64,000 nucleotides of DNA from Pomphorhynchus laevis (GCA_012934845.2 WNNJ02000965.1:124001-188000); one strand, 5' to 3'; positions 11,505 to 24,270 are shown, counted from the stretch's first letter. Notes: generated by a model from the letters alone, not told the origin. A program made the numbers and translations.

Positions 11505-13951
11505 TATTATGCCGCGTGCCAGGGATGTGATAACGGATCATCTGCCTTACTTGATGCAGTCAATGAGCTTACTCGCGGTCAGCTTGACCATTGTAGTACT
11601 CATTTCCGTAATAACGGTCATTCCTTGCTAGACTTATGTCTATGAAAAGTAATTCTGTCGTTGACTCATTGAGCTACGGTTCACCATTAGGCTCAAATGA
11701 TCACTGCACGATTCGAATCATTATACTGTTCATGCTTAGCATCCAGTTAGTCTAAAGAAAACGATTAGTGTAATTAATGTTGATTGCGATAAAATTGGTG
11801 ATATTTTGAGGTTGATAAAGTGGCCTAGTGCTGGAACAGTTGGTGTTCTTGTGGCTAGTTTATTCTTTCACCCAACATTGACTAATCTGCTTTACACCTT
11901 CCCCTTGTGTAACACGTAGACCACACTCTTCCAAACCCTAATGGTTCGATAACGAGTTGAAGCGTGTCACCAGAGAACGAGATTGTGCTTGCCTACTATT
12001 TAAACTTGATCTCGATTCCTACAAATCTTATACTGCTATTCGCAAAAGGGTAACGTGTTTCAAACGTCAGACAATGTATCAATTCATTGCTGTCCTCACA
12101 CTATGTTGATAAAAAATTATTTTAAACTAAATAGCAAACGTAAGAGAGAATTATCGTCAGTAAACTGCCTGATCGATGTTGAGCTAAAATATGTTTCTCC
12201 TTTCTCAATATCTAATATCCTTGCCAAAAACTTCTGTTTCACTTATAATCAATCTTCCCTGCGTGATTATTATATTATGTCGGGTAATTCGTACACACTA
12301 GTATCAGGAATCTAACATCCGTTTTGATCCACGTGATGTTATCAATACTTGTCGAGTCTGCCGGTATAAAATCGTTCATTGCCTGATTTCATTATTTGTA
12401 TATTATTACGTAAGGTAGCGTCACATGTATACTGCCCGCTTTCTGATATTTACTACTGGTCCTTGATAACTGGCATTATTCCAGATTTATGAAAGAGAGC
12501 ATTAATCATTCGAGTCTTCAAAACGTGGTCAATGCTCAAAATTATTGGCTAATTGGTTTGACATGTATTTATTGCAAGGCCATTGAGAGACGGGTTCTGA
12601 ATCACATATCTCATTCGGACAGATTCGGTATCTTAACAAATAAACAGCATGGTTTTAGAAAGCATCTCTGTACTTCAACAAATCTAATATTAGCTTTGAA
12701 AGCTGGGGAGGCTTCGTTGATAGGGTGTAGCGATTGATGCCGTCTTTATTGATTTGTCCAAAGCTTTTAATAGGTCGTTCATCTAATATTACTGTAGAAG
12801 CTTAGGAATTACAGATTCTCTAAACATTTTTGCAGATGCCTACGTGATTTCTTCAATAGACGTTATTTCGATTTTTGGTGACTATTTCCGAATAGTGTAA
12901 TCTCACTCAGTGTGTTCCTCAAGGTTGTATTATTAGACCCACTTTATTTTGTATTTATATTAATGAAATCGCTGAAGATCTTACATGTTAGTACCTACTA
13001 TACGCTAATGATCTAAAACTGTGGTGCCCATTATATTTAGTTATTAATTGTTGTTTATCTCTTTTACTACAATCAAATTTGGATAAGGTCGACATCTGGT
13101 GTTTATCCCACGGTATAGTCATTAATGTGAGCAAATGTAAGCATATGTATTGGTCACTCTCGACTACCATTTCTTTCTTAAAAATTCAGTTCAAATTTTA
13201 TCGCGTCAGTAAATAATTTTACTGAGGTAAAATTATTAGGTGTTTTTAAAATTTCTAGGTATTGTGATCTCGGTAAACTTGAAAACTCGTCTTCACCCTT
13301 CTATTACAGTGGCTAAAGTAGAACTTCAGTCTTCCACTATTGAAACGTTGAACGACTTGAGCCTAAGGTATTACACAATGTATGCGCAAATATCTTAATA
13401 TTGCATATGCTTTATGCCTCTTAGTCATACACCCACAACTGAAATCAGAATTGAGTGAATTCGAAAGAATTTTGAAGAGATCAACGCATTTGGTTCCGTC
13501 AATTCGCTCCATCCCTTATCCTAGTAGACTCAATTCGTTGAATATCATATCTATTAAATGTGATCTTCAAATTGCAGGTCTAGCATTGTCGTGGATGTCG
13601 CTGCGTGTACCTAACATATATTAAAACAGCTGTTCCGCCTTCGTTGCTCATCAATGTGTCGTGGACACGAGCTGTGTTTGAAGTATCGTTAAAACCTCGA
13701 ACAATCTATAAGACTGGTGGATCGAGTTTGTAAACGATAGAATGTTCCATCGCCTTGGATGGGAACCATCCAAGGCTGTGAACCATATGCCCATTCATAT
13801 ACGCCAATCAACTTCCATGCCGTGCTTCAAACGACAAATCCGATTCCATTTAAACAATTTATCTGCTTGACTATTTCATTTTTGTTTGTGGACTTGTAAG
13901 CCAACATCTTGTACGCATTTGCCACTAAATAAATTTGTATTATTAATAGTT
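11505..13951 (+). mobile_element. APE-type LINE, 5'-truncated (same family as 16.2-19.1 kb)
   Basis: It starts inside the endonuclease (SSALLDAVNELTRGQL, HSLLDLCL) and runs through the linker (RETDCACLLFKL-like) to the RT (QHGFRKHLCTSTNLILAL, then IDLSKAF and CVPQGCII). The C-terminal segment has THPQLKSELSEFERILKRST-like sequence. These blocks align in order with the minus-strand element at 16246-19130, so they are one family. The trailer ends in TAAATAAATTTGTATTATT. Many stops; dead copy. Confidence 0.7.
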
Positions 13952-14704
13952 GTATTGCTGCGCAATTCAAGAAAATAATCATATTTGAACTCTTCGATTA
14001 TGATTATTATTTTTATTTCATGATGTTTATATTTTTATCCTTTCGATGTGATGATTCCCTGTGAGTTTCGGCTCCTTTGGTTGTCGATATATAATAATAT
14101 TAAATTATATATATTTAATTTAGATATTCAATAAAAATCAGAAGACTTTATAAAAATATTAAATTATATTAACATTAATATTATTATACATTCAACAACA
14201 TACGAGCATTAGCTCAAATAGCTGGCTCACAATAAGTTCGTAAATAAATTAATTAGTTATTAAAATAAGGAAATGCAACACGAAACATTGCTTGATCCAT
14301 TCGTAGTCTTCTTTTAAAAGTATTAAGTGAACTGCATCCAACGATGTCTGCATCAAGGTTGTTCCAAAGCTCAACAATTCTTCTATCAAATTGCATCGCG
14401 CCCAATTTCTGTACCCTGTTTCTTCAAATAGTTAAAGAATGACCGCGAAGAACATTTGAACCACGTAGTTGAACCCTACTCCGAAGAGGGTGATAAGGAC
14501 GTTGAGCCATTTTAAGTCATCTGCATACAAACATGATCGAGAGCGAATGCACCCAGGCAAATCGTTAATATAAATGCTGAATAAAAGCGGACCCAAAACT
14601 GAACCTTGAGGTACTTCAATATGACATTCTCTAGACACAGACAATGACCAATCGACAAGTACTCGAAAGCAATGATCACGAGGAAATTCTCTAATCCAAT
14701 CAAT
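13952..14704 (-). mobile_element. LINE X, 3' part: RT C-terminus and 3' tail
   Basis: On the minus strand the RT core [20 protein letters not shown] and LYADD lies at 14512-14644. The terminal segment near 14300-14410 reads FDRRIVELWNNLDADIVG and SSLNTFKRRLRMDQ. A trailer to about 14090 shares about 80 bp (TTTAATTTAGATATTC-like, then AATCAGAAGAC) with 22945-23010. This is the downstream end of a LINE whose upstream parts lie at 15056-16200 and 19130-20720. LINE X is split by two later insertions. Confidence 0.65.
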
Positions 14705-15055
14705 TAAATCAGCTAACTGAGTCTACGTATTGTTATATAATTATAAAATAAACAAAACATAATAATGCTAAATCAAAATTTAATAATTAAATAATAAAAT
14801 TAATAATTGTTTTTAGATTTTCTATAATTTTAATCAAGTTAAAAAATAAAAATAAAAAATAAAATTTAAAATAAACGTCATTTTTATGAATTGACTAATA
14901 AATAACAGACGTTGTATCAGAATAAGAATTAGAGGTCATCAGGAGAAACTGCTATGCTATCAGGTTTCGGCCCCTAACTCCTCTACCCAACATAGCAGCG
15001 GGGCCAAATACATGCTAATGATGTATTTCCTCTGAAATAACTATCTAGTATCTTA
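14705..15055 (-). mobile_element. PLE 3'-terminal piece inserted in LINE X
   Basis: The RT frame of LINE X is interrupted here: LLLQKLVNTGLSNIM ends at about 15056 and [11 protein letters not shown] resumes at 14700. The inserted 350 bp matches the trailer found just after the PLE C-terminus at 62457-62700. Reading on the minus strand it has the structured element (14925-15035), then AT-rich sequence, then a terminal CGTAGACTCAGTTAGCTGA motif. Similar pieces occur at 37220-37910, 51720-51900 and in the right arm. Confidence 0.65.
14925..15035 (-). ncRNA. Structured PLE trailer, candidate self-cleaving RNA
   Basis: Three potential helices surround conserved unpaired motifs. An outer AGAGG/CCTCT pair brackets the element; AATAC...GTATT forms a short hairpin; CTGCTATG pairs with CATAGCAG over a loop. 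In this copy GGCCCC also pairs with GGGGCC inside that loop, forming a pseudoknot. On the PLE sense strand GGAAA and CTGATGA flank the helices in an order compatible with a cyclically permuted hammerhead, but the helix I base next to the core does not pair well. The same element recurs at 51780-51895, 37565-37680, 37220-37330 and in the right arm. Confidence 0.4.
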
Positions 15056-16200
15056 CCATTATGTTTGAGAGTCCAGTATTGACAAGTTTCTGAAGAAGTA
15101 GACCATGATCTACTCTATCAAAAGCTTTAGAAAAGTCGAAGAATATAATGTCTGTATCGGTATAGTGTGTCTTATTCGCTGTCCAATCAAGATGAGCATC
15201 AAGCAAATTTGAAACAGTTGAATAACCCTCCCGAAATCCGTGCTGATTAGGAACTAAAATTTTTCCTACACGAAAAAACTCAACCATGTAGCGATGCACA
15301 AACCTCTCCAACACTCTACAGCAAATGCAGGTAATGCTCACCGGCCTATAATTCTCGACGGAAAAGCGATCTCCCTCTTTGAAGTAGGGAAGAACAATTT
15401 ACTTCTTCCACACATTAGAAAGAGATCTTTCTAAGGTTGACTGGCGAAAAATTGCACAGAGAGGACGCAAATTGAGCCTGCTAGTCTGCGCAGATAAACA
15501 GAAGGTAGTAAGTCACAACCTCTTGAATTATTTGCTTTTAGACGGCGTAATTCGGAATAGACTTTAGCTGGCGTTATCAAATTGTCAAGGTCCAACTCAA
15601 GACACGTGTCAGAGTAAATGTTCAGCACACTAGATTCCATACAAAAAGTTTCATGTTCATTTGCGGGCTCTACTGAAGTGCTATAGTGTGTCGCAAACTC
15701 TTCAGCTAGGTCATTCGCGGAAATGTCATAGAAGTAGTGACAAATCGAAGAATCAACAGCTCCCCTACTTGATAGGTACAGAAAAAGGACCTTTAAATCG
15801 TATTTACACTGGTTAGCTAATGCATTCTCCAATGCACACCGCTTCTTTCTCTTCAATGAATTGAATAATTTTTTTGCCTGTTTAAAAACATCATAACTAC
15901 ACTCCTTAACTTTGTAGCGATTAAGATCAAATTACGAGTCCTCAATGTTGAACGTAACTCAGAATCGAACCAGGGAGAATCTTTTCGACGTGTCCTGCTT
16001 CTAAGTGGAGAGAATAAAATAAGCAGCGACTCTAAGGTTCTCTGAAAGTAATTCCACGCGCCGTGTACTCCAACAACAGCGGAATTTGGCCAGGAAGCTG
16101 TTGAAAGTATTGACTGAATTGCATCTGTGTTGGTTTTGAAAGCATTATTATTATATGTCGACTTCCAAGGGAGCTGAAGCTCGTAAGGAAGCATCACATC
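15056..16200 (-). mobile_element. LINE X, middle part: EN-RT linker and RT N-terminus
   Basis: Minus-strand frames in order: 15853-16197 carries FDVMLPYELQLPWKS and KDSPWFDSELRSTLRTRN, the linker after the endonuclease; 15431-15856 carries LRRLKANNSRGCDLLPSVYL; 15045-15341 carries QHGFREGYSTVSNLLDAH and DIIFFDFSKAFDRVDHG, RT motifs 1 to A. Frames shift between these blocks. Sequence upstream of 16200 is displaced by insertion of LINE Y, with the upstream parts of X resuming beyond 19130. Confidence 0.65.
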
Positions 16201-19130
16201 GAATAAAAAAAACAGAAAAAAAACGTAGAAAAACGTAAAAAAACATCAAGAGTTCACGAGGTCAAGCTTAAGGCGTTCTTTGAATTGCATATCAGAAGAG
16301 CTGTTGATTACACCAGGTGATAATTCATTCCATCTTTTACAGACGCGATCCATCACTGTCGTGCAATTTGTTCGATGCTTTGAGCGATGCTTCAAACATA
16401 GCTCGTGTCCACGTAACATTGAGGATTCACGAAGACAGAACAGCTGCTTACACGGATAATTAGGCACGCGCAGCGACATCCACACTAGTGTAAGATCTGC
16501 AATCAACAGATTGCATTCAATAGATCTTATACCCAACGTCTCTAGTCTAATTGGATAAGGAATGGAGCGAGTTGCCGGAACCAAGTGCGTGGCTCTTCTC
16601 AAAATGTTGTCGAATTCACTCAATTCTGATTTCAGTTGAGGGTGTGTCGGGTGAGATGCATAGAGCATATGTGATTTTAAGAGACTCGAATATACAATGC
16701 GTAAAGCCTTTGGCGCAAGTCGTCTAACGTTTTGATGAAGAAATCCTAAAATTCTACGGTATTTTGCAATAATCGCAGAAAAATGAAGACGAGATTTTAA
16801 ATTGGAGGAGATAACAACACCTAGATCAGTAAAGTTATTTACTGATTCGATAACTGTTGAGCTGAATTGATAAGAAGGGGAAGGTAATCGGGATTGACCA
16901 ATTCTCATATGTCGACATTTACTAACATTGATTACTAAGCCGTGTACACCAACTACTAACTTTATCCAAATCTGATTGTAGTAGGGGAGAGCTAGAACAA
17001 CCACGAAATAAAGGGCACCACAGTTTGATGTCATCGGCGTATAATAGGCACTGGCATGTAACATTTTCAGCGATTTCGTTGATGTAGATATTAAACACAG
17101 TGGGACTAAGGATACAGCCTTGTGGAACACCTTGAGTGAGATAAAGCCATTCAGAAAGAGACTCACCAACTCGCACAGCAAATGAACGTCTACTCAAGAA
17201 TTCACATATCCAGAGACAAACGTGCTTTGAGAATCCGTAATTTCCAAGTTTCCACAGTAAAATTGGATGAACGACCCGATCAAAAGCTTTGGACAAATCA
17301 ATAAAGACGACATCAACCGGCACCCCCTGTTCGACAAAACCGGCCCAGCTTTCGCGTGCTAATGTTAGAATAGTTGAAGTGGAGTGATGTTTTCTAAACC
17401 CATGCTGTTTATTAGATAAAATATTGAATTTGTCCAAATGAGAAGATTTATACCTCATGATCAGTTTCTCCATCACCTTGCAAGCAATACAAGTCAAACT
17501 TATTGGCCGATAAGTTTGAGGATTTACCTTATTCCCCTTTTTGAAAACTGGAATGACTAATGCTCTCTTCCACATATCTGTGATTATGCCAGTTCTCAAG
17601 GACCAATAGTAAATATAAAAAAGCGGAAGATATATATTCGATGCAACTTTGCGTAATAATATACTAGGAATACCATCAGGACCTGAACTATTTTTAGCCG
17701 GTAGCTTCGATAAGATATTAAGAACATCGAGCGGGTCAAAGTAGAGGTTAGAATCCTGGTACTGGAGAGAATAATTGTTTATCGTTAATGTTATAGTCAC
17801 ATAGGGAAAATCGATTGCGAGTGAGACAAAAGTTCTTGGCAAGGATATTGGCAATGGAAAGAGGAGAAACCGATTTTCGATCACCATCAACCAGACAGTT
17901 GATTGACGAAGATACCCTCTTACGGTTGCCAAGTAGTTGAAAAAGTCTCTTTTGATCGACATGAGACAAGGAACATATGGCAGCAATGAATTGATGTTTC
18001 TTCTGACGTTTAAGAGAAGTCACCCTGTTGCGAATGGTAGTATAAAATCTGAAGGATCCGAGTCCACGCTTAAATAGTAGGAATGCATGATCACGTTCTC
18101 TGACAGCTCGCTTCAACTCACTGTCAAACCATTTGGGTTTGGAGGATGGTGGTTTACGTGTTACGCAAGGGAAAAGGCGTGAAGTAGATTAATCAATGTT
18201 GTGTGGAGGAACGACCAGGTCACATGAACACCGACTGTTCTAGCACAAGGCCATCTTACTAGGCTCAGCATTTCATTAATTGTATCGTAATCCGCATTCA
18301 TAACACCAATCGTTTTTTTTAATTGACCAGACGCGAAATATGACCAGGTAGGATGATACGTAAAGTGCAGTGATCGCTAGAGCCTAATGGCGGACCGCAA
18401 CTTAATGACTCAACGACAGAATCATTGGTACATAGGCATAAATCTAGCAGGGAATGACTTTTATTACGGATACGAGTATTACAATGGACAAGCTGACAAA
18501 GTGTGAGCTCATTGAATACATCAAGTAAGGCTGATGATTCTTCATCACACCCCTGGATCGCGGTATAAGAGACCCAATCGATATTTGGAGTGTTAAGATC
18601 TCCGCAGATTAAGGTATCCACATCGCCGGAACAGTGATGTTTTAACGACTTGATGATGAGTGGTGTTTTTGATCGAGGACTACGATAAACAATACAAATG
18701 CGATAGACCTTACCTCGTTCCTCCGTCACTTCAATCCACAAAAGCTCATTTCCATAATCGTCAGAACACGACTCTATTATGTTATAAACAAGATTGTCGC
18801 GTATATAAGCAGCTACACCGCCACCTCTAGAGATTTTTCGATCACAGCGAACTATCGTATAACCGCGAATACCGACTTCAGAATCCAGAACATTACAAGT
18901 TAACCAAGTTTCAGTGAAAAACAGCATGTCGAGATTTTCATGATGTACTATTGTTTCGATTTCATCTAACTTGTTAAACAAACACAAAACATTTGAATAG
19001 AGTATGTAAAGACCAGCTTTGGTAGATGTACAGGGAAACTTGTGGACATTTGATTTTTGAGAAATTATACAATCGAACAACTAGGATAAATCCGGATGAT
19101 TGACTGTTAGTTGCGAGTTACAGAGTCTAC
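16201..19130 (-). mobile_element. LINE Y (APE-type, CR1/Jockey group), nested in LINE X
   Basis: About 2.9 kb. The endonuclease is at 18319-19080 (FFTETWL, RGGGVAAYIRDNL, ICGDLNTPNIDW, GSSDHCTLRI with the catalytic SDH). The linker is at 17748-18116 (RAVRERDHAFLLFKRG). The RT is at 16922-17986 (SGPDGIPSILL, VFKKGNKVNPQTYRPISLTC, KQHGFRKHHSTSTILTLA, VVFIDLSKAFDRV, QGVPQGCILSPTVFNIYINE, LLYADDIKLW). The C-terminus is at 16246-17181 (THPQLKSELSEFDNILRRAT, ERLKLDLVNS). The plus-strand end at 16206-16245 is an A-rich tract with repeated AAAAAACG-like units. A few frameshifts separate domains; no ORF1 was recognised. It is better preserved than X, so it inserted later. Confidence 0.75.
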
Positions 19131-20720
19131 AGTTGAGTTGGGAATGCGTGCGACACAGAGACGTTCGATATCATGTAACGAAATGTCTCGAGAGATTTGA
19201 TAAAAAAAATCGAGTGGAGACTCTGCGTCGAACAAAACGAGTGTAATTTTGGACATGCTGAGTTAAACCACAATAGATGATACACTCCAGAAGGTCATAG
19301 GAAGCATGGTCACAAGTAGGAAAAGCCGTATACGAATTTCAATCAACCGAAGGCATATTCAAGTCACCAAGTATTAAAACATTGGAGGTACCTTTAGAAT
19401 AAAGTTCTACTTCCCCAATAAGTTTATCTGTGGCGGCCAAGGGTGAACGATATACTACCCACAGAACAAGCGGAGCGGTATGCATGAATTTTACCCGACA
19501 CCACAAACTTTCGACTTTATCAGAAGAAGAAGTGCTAAGAATAATTACTTTCACATCGTTGCTCACGTAAAGAATAACACCTCCACCTCTTCCACTTTCA
19601 CGATCACTGCGGAAAACCAGATAACCAGAGATGGAGACTTCATTATCAACAATATCACCATATAGCCATGATTATGTGATAGCAAGTAATTTAGGACGAA
19701 TTAACTGAACTCTATATCTCAGTTCATCTATCTTCGATATACGACTGCGAACATTACAATGGAGTATTTCACAATGCCCCAACATACCTCTGGGAGTATT
19801 CCTATCACCCCTACACATCCTAATAACCCGGACGCTAAACCATTTAGACTCTGATAGGCAGAGTAGACGAGTCCGTTTCGATTACAGAATGCACGCGAGG
19901 CGACATGACTAGTAGGCTCCAACTCAGCCAGGTGCGTCGCTTCACAATCTGAAAATTTTTCACAAAGAGATTTGTTTCTCTTTAGCAACACGAGATGCTA
20001 GTTCCTCTTTAACCTTCGATAATTTTTTCGTTCTGATACATCAAGATCTTTCAGCAGTCGAATATACCACCCTTTGAGACGGAACGAGTTTCGCAACATT
20101 AAGGTAGCATGACGTTGGTTATGGAAGACAACTTTGAGTAGTCGGGGTTTATTATTTAAAGCATTACGCTTACCTAGGCGGAAAAGAACGACAAGTTTAA
20201 CTTTTCGGACTGTCTCAATGTCACAGGAGCCAAGTACATGTGCCAGAATAGACCTCAAACTCTGAATGTCGTCATTCAGTCGTGCTTGCGCATTCTCGAA
20301 TATAGACTCGGGCACATTAGCTAGAATAACTGAGCATCCTCTATTATATATACGCTTATTTGAGATCACCCTATCAAGACCATCACAGGACACAGCAGAT
20401 TGTGTATCTGTACATGCACGTAAGCTGGGTATTTGAGTATCCGTTTTAACAATATTCCGCAAGCTAGATAAGTCTGTCTGGGTATGTGAATCATGATACT
20501 CTAAAGAACTTGCTGGTGACATCAAGGTGACGTGTACGTTGCCCGAGGAAACGCACTGACCATCTTTGTTTGAGATAGTACGAAATGTCGCATTGTGAGC
20601 ATTCGACATCTTCGGTGTATCACTTTGTGAAATCGCTTCATCAGACAGAATATATTTCGAACTTCGTCATACGGTCTTGACACTGAATTTGGAGTTGAAT
20701 AGGAAGAACGCAAATATCCC
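19131..20720 (-). mobile_element. LINE X, 5' part: ORF1 and endonuclease
   Basis: ORF1 is at 19998-20609 (with a TTG or ATG region near 20609). Its C-terminal block reads CSVILANVPESIFENAQARL, KLVVLFRLGKRN, NKPRLLKVVFHNQRHATLML and DLDVSERKNYRRLKRN, the RRM-like ORF1 signature of CR1-like LINEs. The endonuclease follows in 19130-19990 (WVVYRSPLAATDKLIGEVEL, LILGDLNMPSVD). The frame continues toward the linker now found below 16200. Degraded. Confidence 0.6.
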
Positions 20721-20929
20721 CACTTCCAAATACGGGATGTTACAGGTCCATCGCTGCCGACATGAGCGCCAGTTGTTCGAGTTCGGTTGTCAATATGTAA
20801 AGCAATATCGTGAGATATTGCTTTATATTACATATTGTGTCAATATGTAAAGCAATATTAAATTACAACAGTTTGTGTCCTCGTTGAACTTTGAGTGTGG
20901 TAATGTTGGAAGCCAGGAACAATGGTATT

Positions 20930-22900
20930 TCATTCGAGATTTACTAATTCGTATATCTGATTATTTTGCTTGCGTAGATTAATACGTAAAATTGCTCATA
21001 AGAAACCTCCGTAGTTTTACAGTAGTATACGTGAAGCTCTCAAAATACGCAACATTTTGTTCAGAAAAGTGTGGGCACAAAGGTAATTTGATTGTTCAAT
21101 TTAAACTTGCTCACAATGCATATAAACGCCTCAGAATCAAGAAACGTATGGAGTATGAGGACCAAATTGTGTAATCTTTAAATAGCTCGTCCAAACGCTT
21201 TTGGTCATATGTTCGTCAAAGTACGCAATCTTATTGTACAATCACTTGATTATCAGCAAACGGTAAGTTATTTGATTTCCCTTCTGACGTTGCTAATTAG
21301 TTTGCTAATGCATTTGACCTTCACAATGCTAGTTCGACCATAGAAGATAGTGTTCAGACAGTCAGTTTTTCTACGTGCTTTAGTGCTCCCATTATAATCA
21401 ATGTGGATGATGTGGCTTTGAGGTTATAACATTTGTCGTCTTTATCTTCTTCAGGCCCTGATGATATTCATCCGCACCTCTCAGGGTGTTGAGTCAACAT
21501 TTGGCTCTTTCGGTCACTAGCTTGTTTCAGGCATCTATGGATAGCATGGAGGTACCGTCTGAATGAAAGAGTGCGATAGTAGTGCAGGTATTCAAAAAGA
21601 GTGACCCGCGGCTAGCAGAAAACAATCGAGCTATAAGTCTTACAAGTCATCTGGGTAAGGTACTGGAAAGGATCATCCACGAACATATATTCAGACACTT
21701 GAGCATATCAGGTCAGCATAGCTTTATGCAACATGGCTTTAGAAAAGGACGTTTTTGCCTTACCAACCTTTTGTCTGCCCGTTAGGCCTGGATTGAATTC
21801 ATGTTTTAAGAAATAACAGTTGACATTATTCTGTCCGATTTTAGTCGTGCGTTTGATCGTGTTTCCCATAGTCTCATCATACAAACGGTGGCCAGCTACG
21901 GCATTAATAGCTCAGTTATAGGATGGATTAGAGATTTTCTATCTAACAGATTTTTCAGTGTACGAGTTAGTAGTGCCCTATCCTCACCACACTTAATTAC
22001 GTCAGGAGTTCCTCGTGGTTCTATGCTAGGACCTTTATTGTTTAACCTGTTCATGAACAGTTTACTCACACAACTCCATTGGTATTGTTAAATGCTCAAC
22101 AAAACCCCAGTATTAACACATAAAGTGTTAATACTGGGATATTGTTAAACATTTTTAAGTGCTCACACATTCGTCTCGGTAGGTCCAATGTGTCTTCCTT
22201 GTATAGTGTCGGGACATATAGTATCATATCGACCAATCAGGTTCGTGATCTTGGCATAAATATGCAATCGTCACTTAAAACTAGAATGGATACTGAAAGA
22301 CGTTGTAGTTCAGCAAGGAAAATGATTTATCTGATTAAAACTTGTTTCTTGTCAATATCTCATCAGTGTTTTGCTCGGTTATATAATGCGCTTGTTCGTC
22401 TCCATATCGAATATGCTATTCAGGCATCATTCCTTTCTACAAGAGGTGAAATGAGGGATTCGGAGATAATTCTACGTCGTGACATCAAGCTTGTTCAAGG
22501 ATGTAAAATGATGAGTTATAGCGATCGTTTAACTTCAATAGGCATGATATCATTGCAAGCCAGACTACTCGTTCTGGATCTGTTTGCGATGTGGTCTATA
22601 GTAAAGGGAATATATGGCTACACAAGTAAATGTGTTGAATTGAATGTCCGACAAAGTCGCAGATGTCATTATCTCGCGTTACGCGCAAGACAAATTGGAA
22701 GGTCGACAATGGTATCTCGATTGTCACGCAGAGTGAGAAAGTTGTGGAACGCATTGCCTCACGACATCATGACTGCGTCATCATTGAGAAAATTCAAAGC
22801 CATGGTCAACACTTGGATAAGATACGCTGATCAAGGCAACATTGTAAGTTCTTATCATTGGTTTGGTTGTAATTGATATGTTTGTTTCATGTGCTGAAAT
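20930..22900 (+). mobile_element. APE-type LINE Z, 5'-truncated
   Basis: Frames in order: AYKRLRIKKRMEYEDQIV (linker, to 21174), KSDPRLAENNRAISLTSHLG and QHGFRKGRF (21582-21785), FSRAFDRVSHSLI-like (about 21840), GWIRDFLSNRFFSVRV and SGVPRGSMLGPLLFNLFMNS (21888-22091), and the C-terminal domain 22142-22876 ending in RRVRKLWNALPHDIMTASSL. The region that should carry the YADD box is replaced by a short perfect hairpin at 22104-22138. Broken frames; dead. Confidence 0.65.
22104..22138. repeat. Perfect short palindrome inside LINE Z
   Basis: CCCAGTATTAACAC is followed after about 5 nt by its exact reverse complement GTGTTAATACTGGG. The hairpin is flanked by direct repeats of TATTGTTAAA (near 22083 and 22139). 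It sits where the RT catalytic ADD box is expected. This looks like a template-switch or foldback repair scar rather than an insertion of a known element. Confidence 0.6.
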
Positions 22901-23609
22901 GAACGATGAGCGGGCAAACCGGCCTTCTTGGTAAAAGCCTTGTATATAATAATATATATTTAATTTAAATATACTATCAAAATCAGAAGACCTTATAAAA
23001 ATATCATCTGATATTTTTTCTTGTATATGCAATAGAGATGACAATTTGACAAAACTGAAGTCATTACGCATCGATGAACTATTAATCTCATACAATAGTT
23101 TGTGGGATCAATCGATACTCTACTAAAACTGGTGGAGTATTGACCGTTGTGAATATTTGTCCTTGATAATGTTTATTGATTGGGGTCTGTTGTAGTGATG
23201 TTTGAAGGAATATGATGGTTCGTGAACGTATATGATACATTGATTGCATAAGATATCAGTTTGTAGATTCCAACTATTGAATACAATTTATTAATAGGAG
23301 AAAAATCAGTTTAAAATATTTACGAATATAGTAAATGTTTTACTCTTTACTAAGAGAATTGATAAGATAATGACGTATTTCGATTTAGAAAATCATTGAA
23401 TTTCGAAAGCAGGATAAAAAAAAACTTTTAATTTTAATATTTCGTAAGCGAAATATCAAAAAAATATTAAAATGAAAAGATTTCTTTTTTTTGATCCTGT
23501 TCCCATAATTGAATAAAGGAAAATGGATGATCAAAATCGAATATTTACAATTAGAAATCATTTTAAATATTTTGAAAGTATCACTTAATCTTTACAGATA
23601 CATTACGGA
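22901..23609. other. LINE trailer and upstream flank of TLC-like gene
   Basis: 22945-23010 shares its sequence with the LINE X trailer at 14082-14166. 23100-23600 is AT-rich with no frame. A polypyrimidine-like run ending in TTTACAG lies just before the first coding exon near 23597, consistent with an acceptor after an untranslated exon upstream. Confidence 0.35.
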
Positions 23610-23812
23610 ATGACAATTCTTATTAATGTCATCGATAATTCATATTTTCTGGACTTTATATCCAACGTTATTCTTACCGAGCTAGGCTTTGTTGTAATTT
23701 CGGCATTTATGTACCTGCTTATATATCGAATCATTTCACCATTCATTTTTTCACATTATTCTACCGTATACAAGGATATCGAACGCAGACAACAAAAATG
23801 TTGGGATATGAG
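23610..23812 (+). CDS. TLC-domain protein, first coding exon
   Basis: The open frame from ATG 23610 encodes a hydrophobic N-terminal segment (LTELGFVVISAFMYLLIY) followed by RIISPFIFSHYSTVYKDIER and RQQKCWDMR. The frame reaches a good donor, AG|GTATGT, at 23812/23813. This matches the N-terminus of TLCD4/TMEM56-type proteins: one transmembrane helix, then the conserved Ser-Pro...Y...W-x-x-R segment that precedes the TLC domain proper. TLC proteins are multi-pass membrane proteins of the ER or plasma membrane linked to lipid metabolism or sensing. Reading on past the donor gives a stop at 23868, so splicing is needed. Candidate later exons are at 28560 and 31506. Assignment is by pattern only. 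Confidence 0.5.
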
Positions 23813-24270
23813 GTATGTCGTTGTAATTATACCAGTTTTGATATTGCTATTTAAAAACCGAGATTATTAGGATCACCTCCCTGGCAAGTTCGATAATCCT
23901 AGGCTTGTCAAGCCTAATTTTATTTATCAAGTATAGTTTTCTTCATTGGAATCCGATCAGGTAAGTTTTTTGTTTAAAAAAAATTTAATAACTCTTTTTT
24001 TCGTACTTTTTGATGTTAGATAAGCTTTAATAACAGAAGAAAGAAAATTTTTACTTTTAAAAACTGAAAATATTTCGATAGCTATTGCATTGCATCTTGA
24101 AATATTTCCAGTATTTAAAATCTTCTTTGTCATTATTCACATTTGAACTGCACCGTCCCTATATTCTGTGGAATATAGCGTAATGAATTAATTCACGATA
24201 ACCAATAATTCACAATTTGTTCATATTGCTACTTATTGTAAATCAATCCAATCTTGTAAATTTGAAGAAT

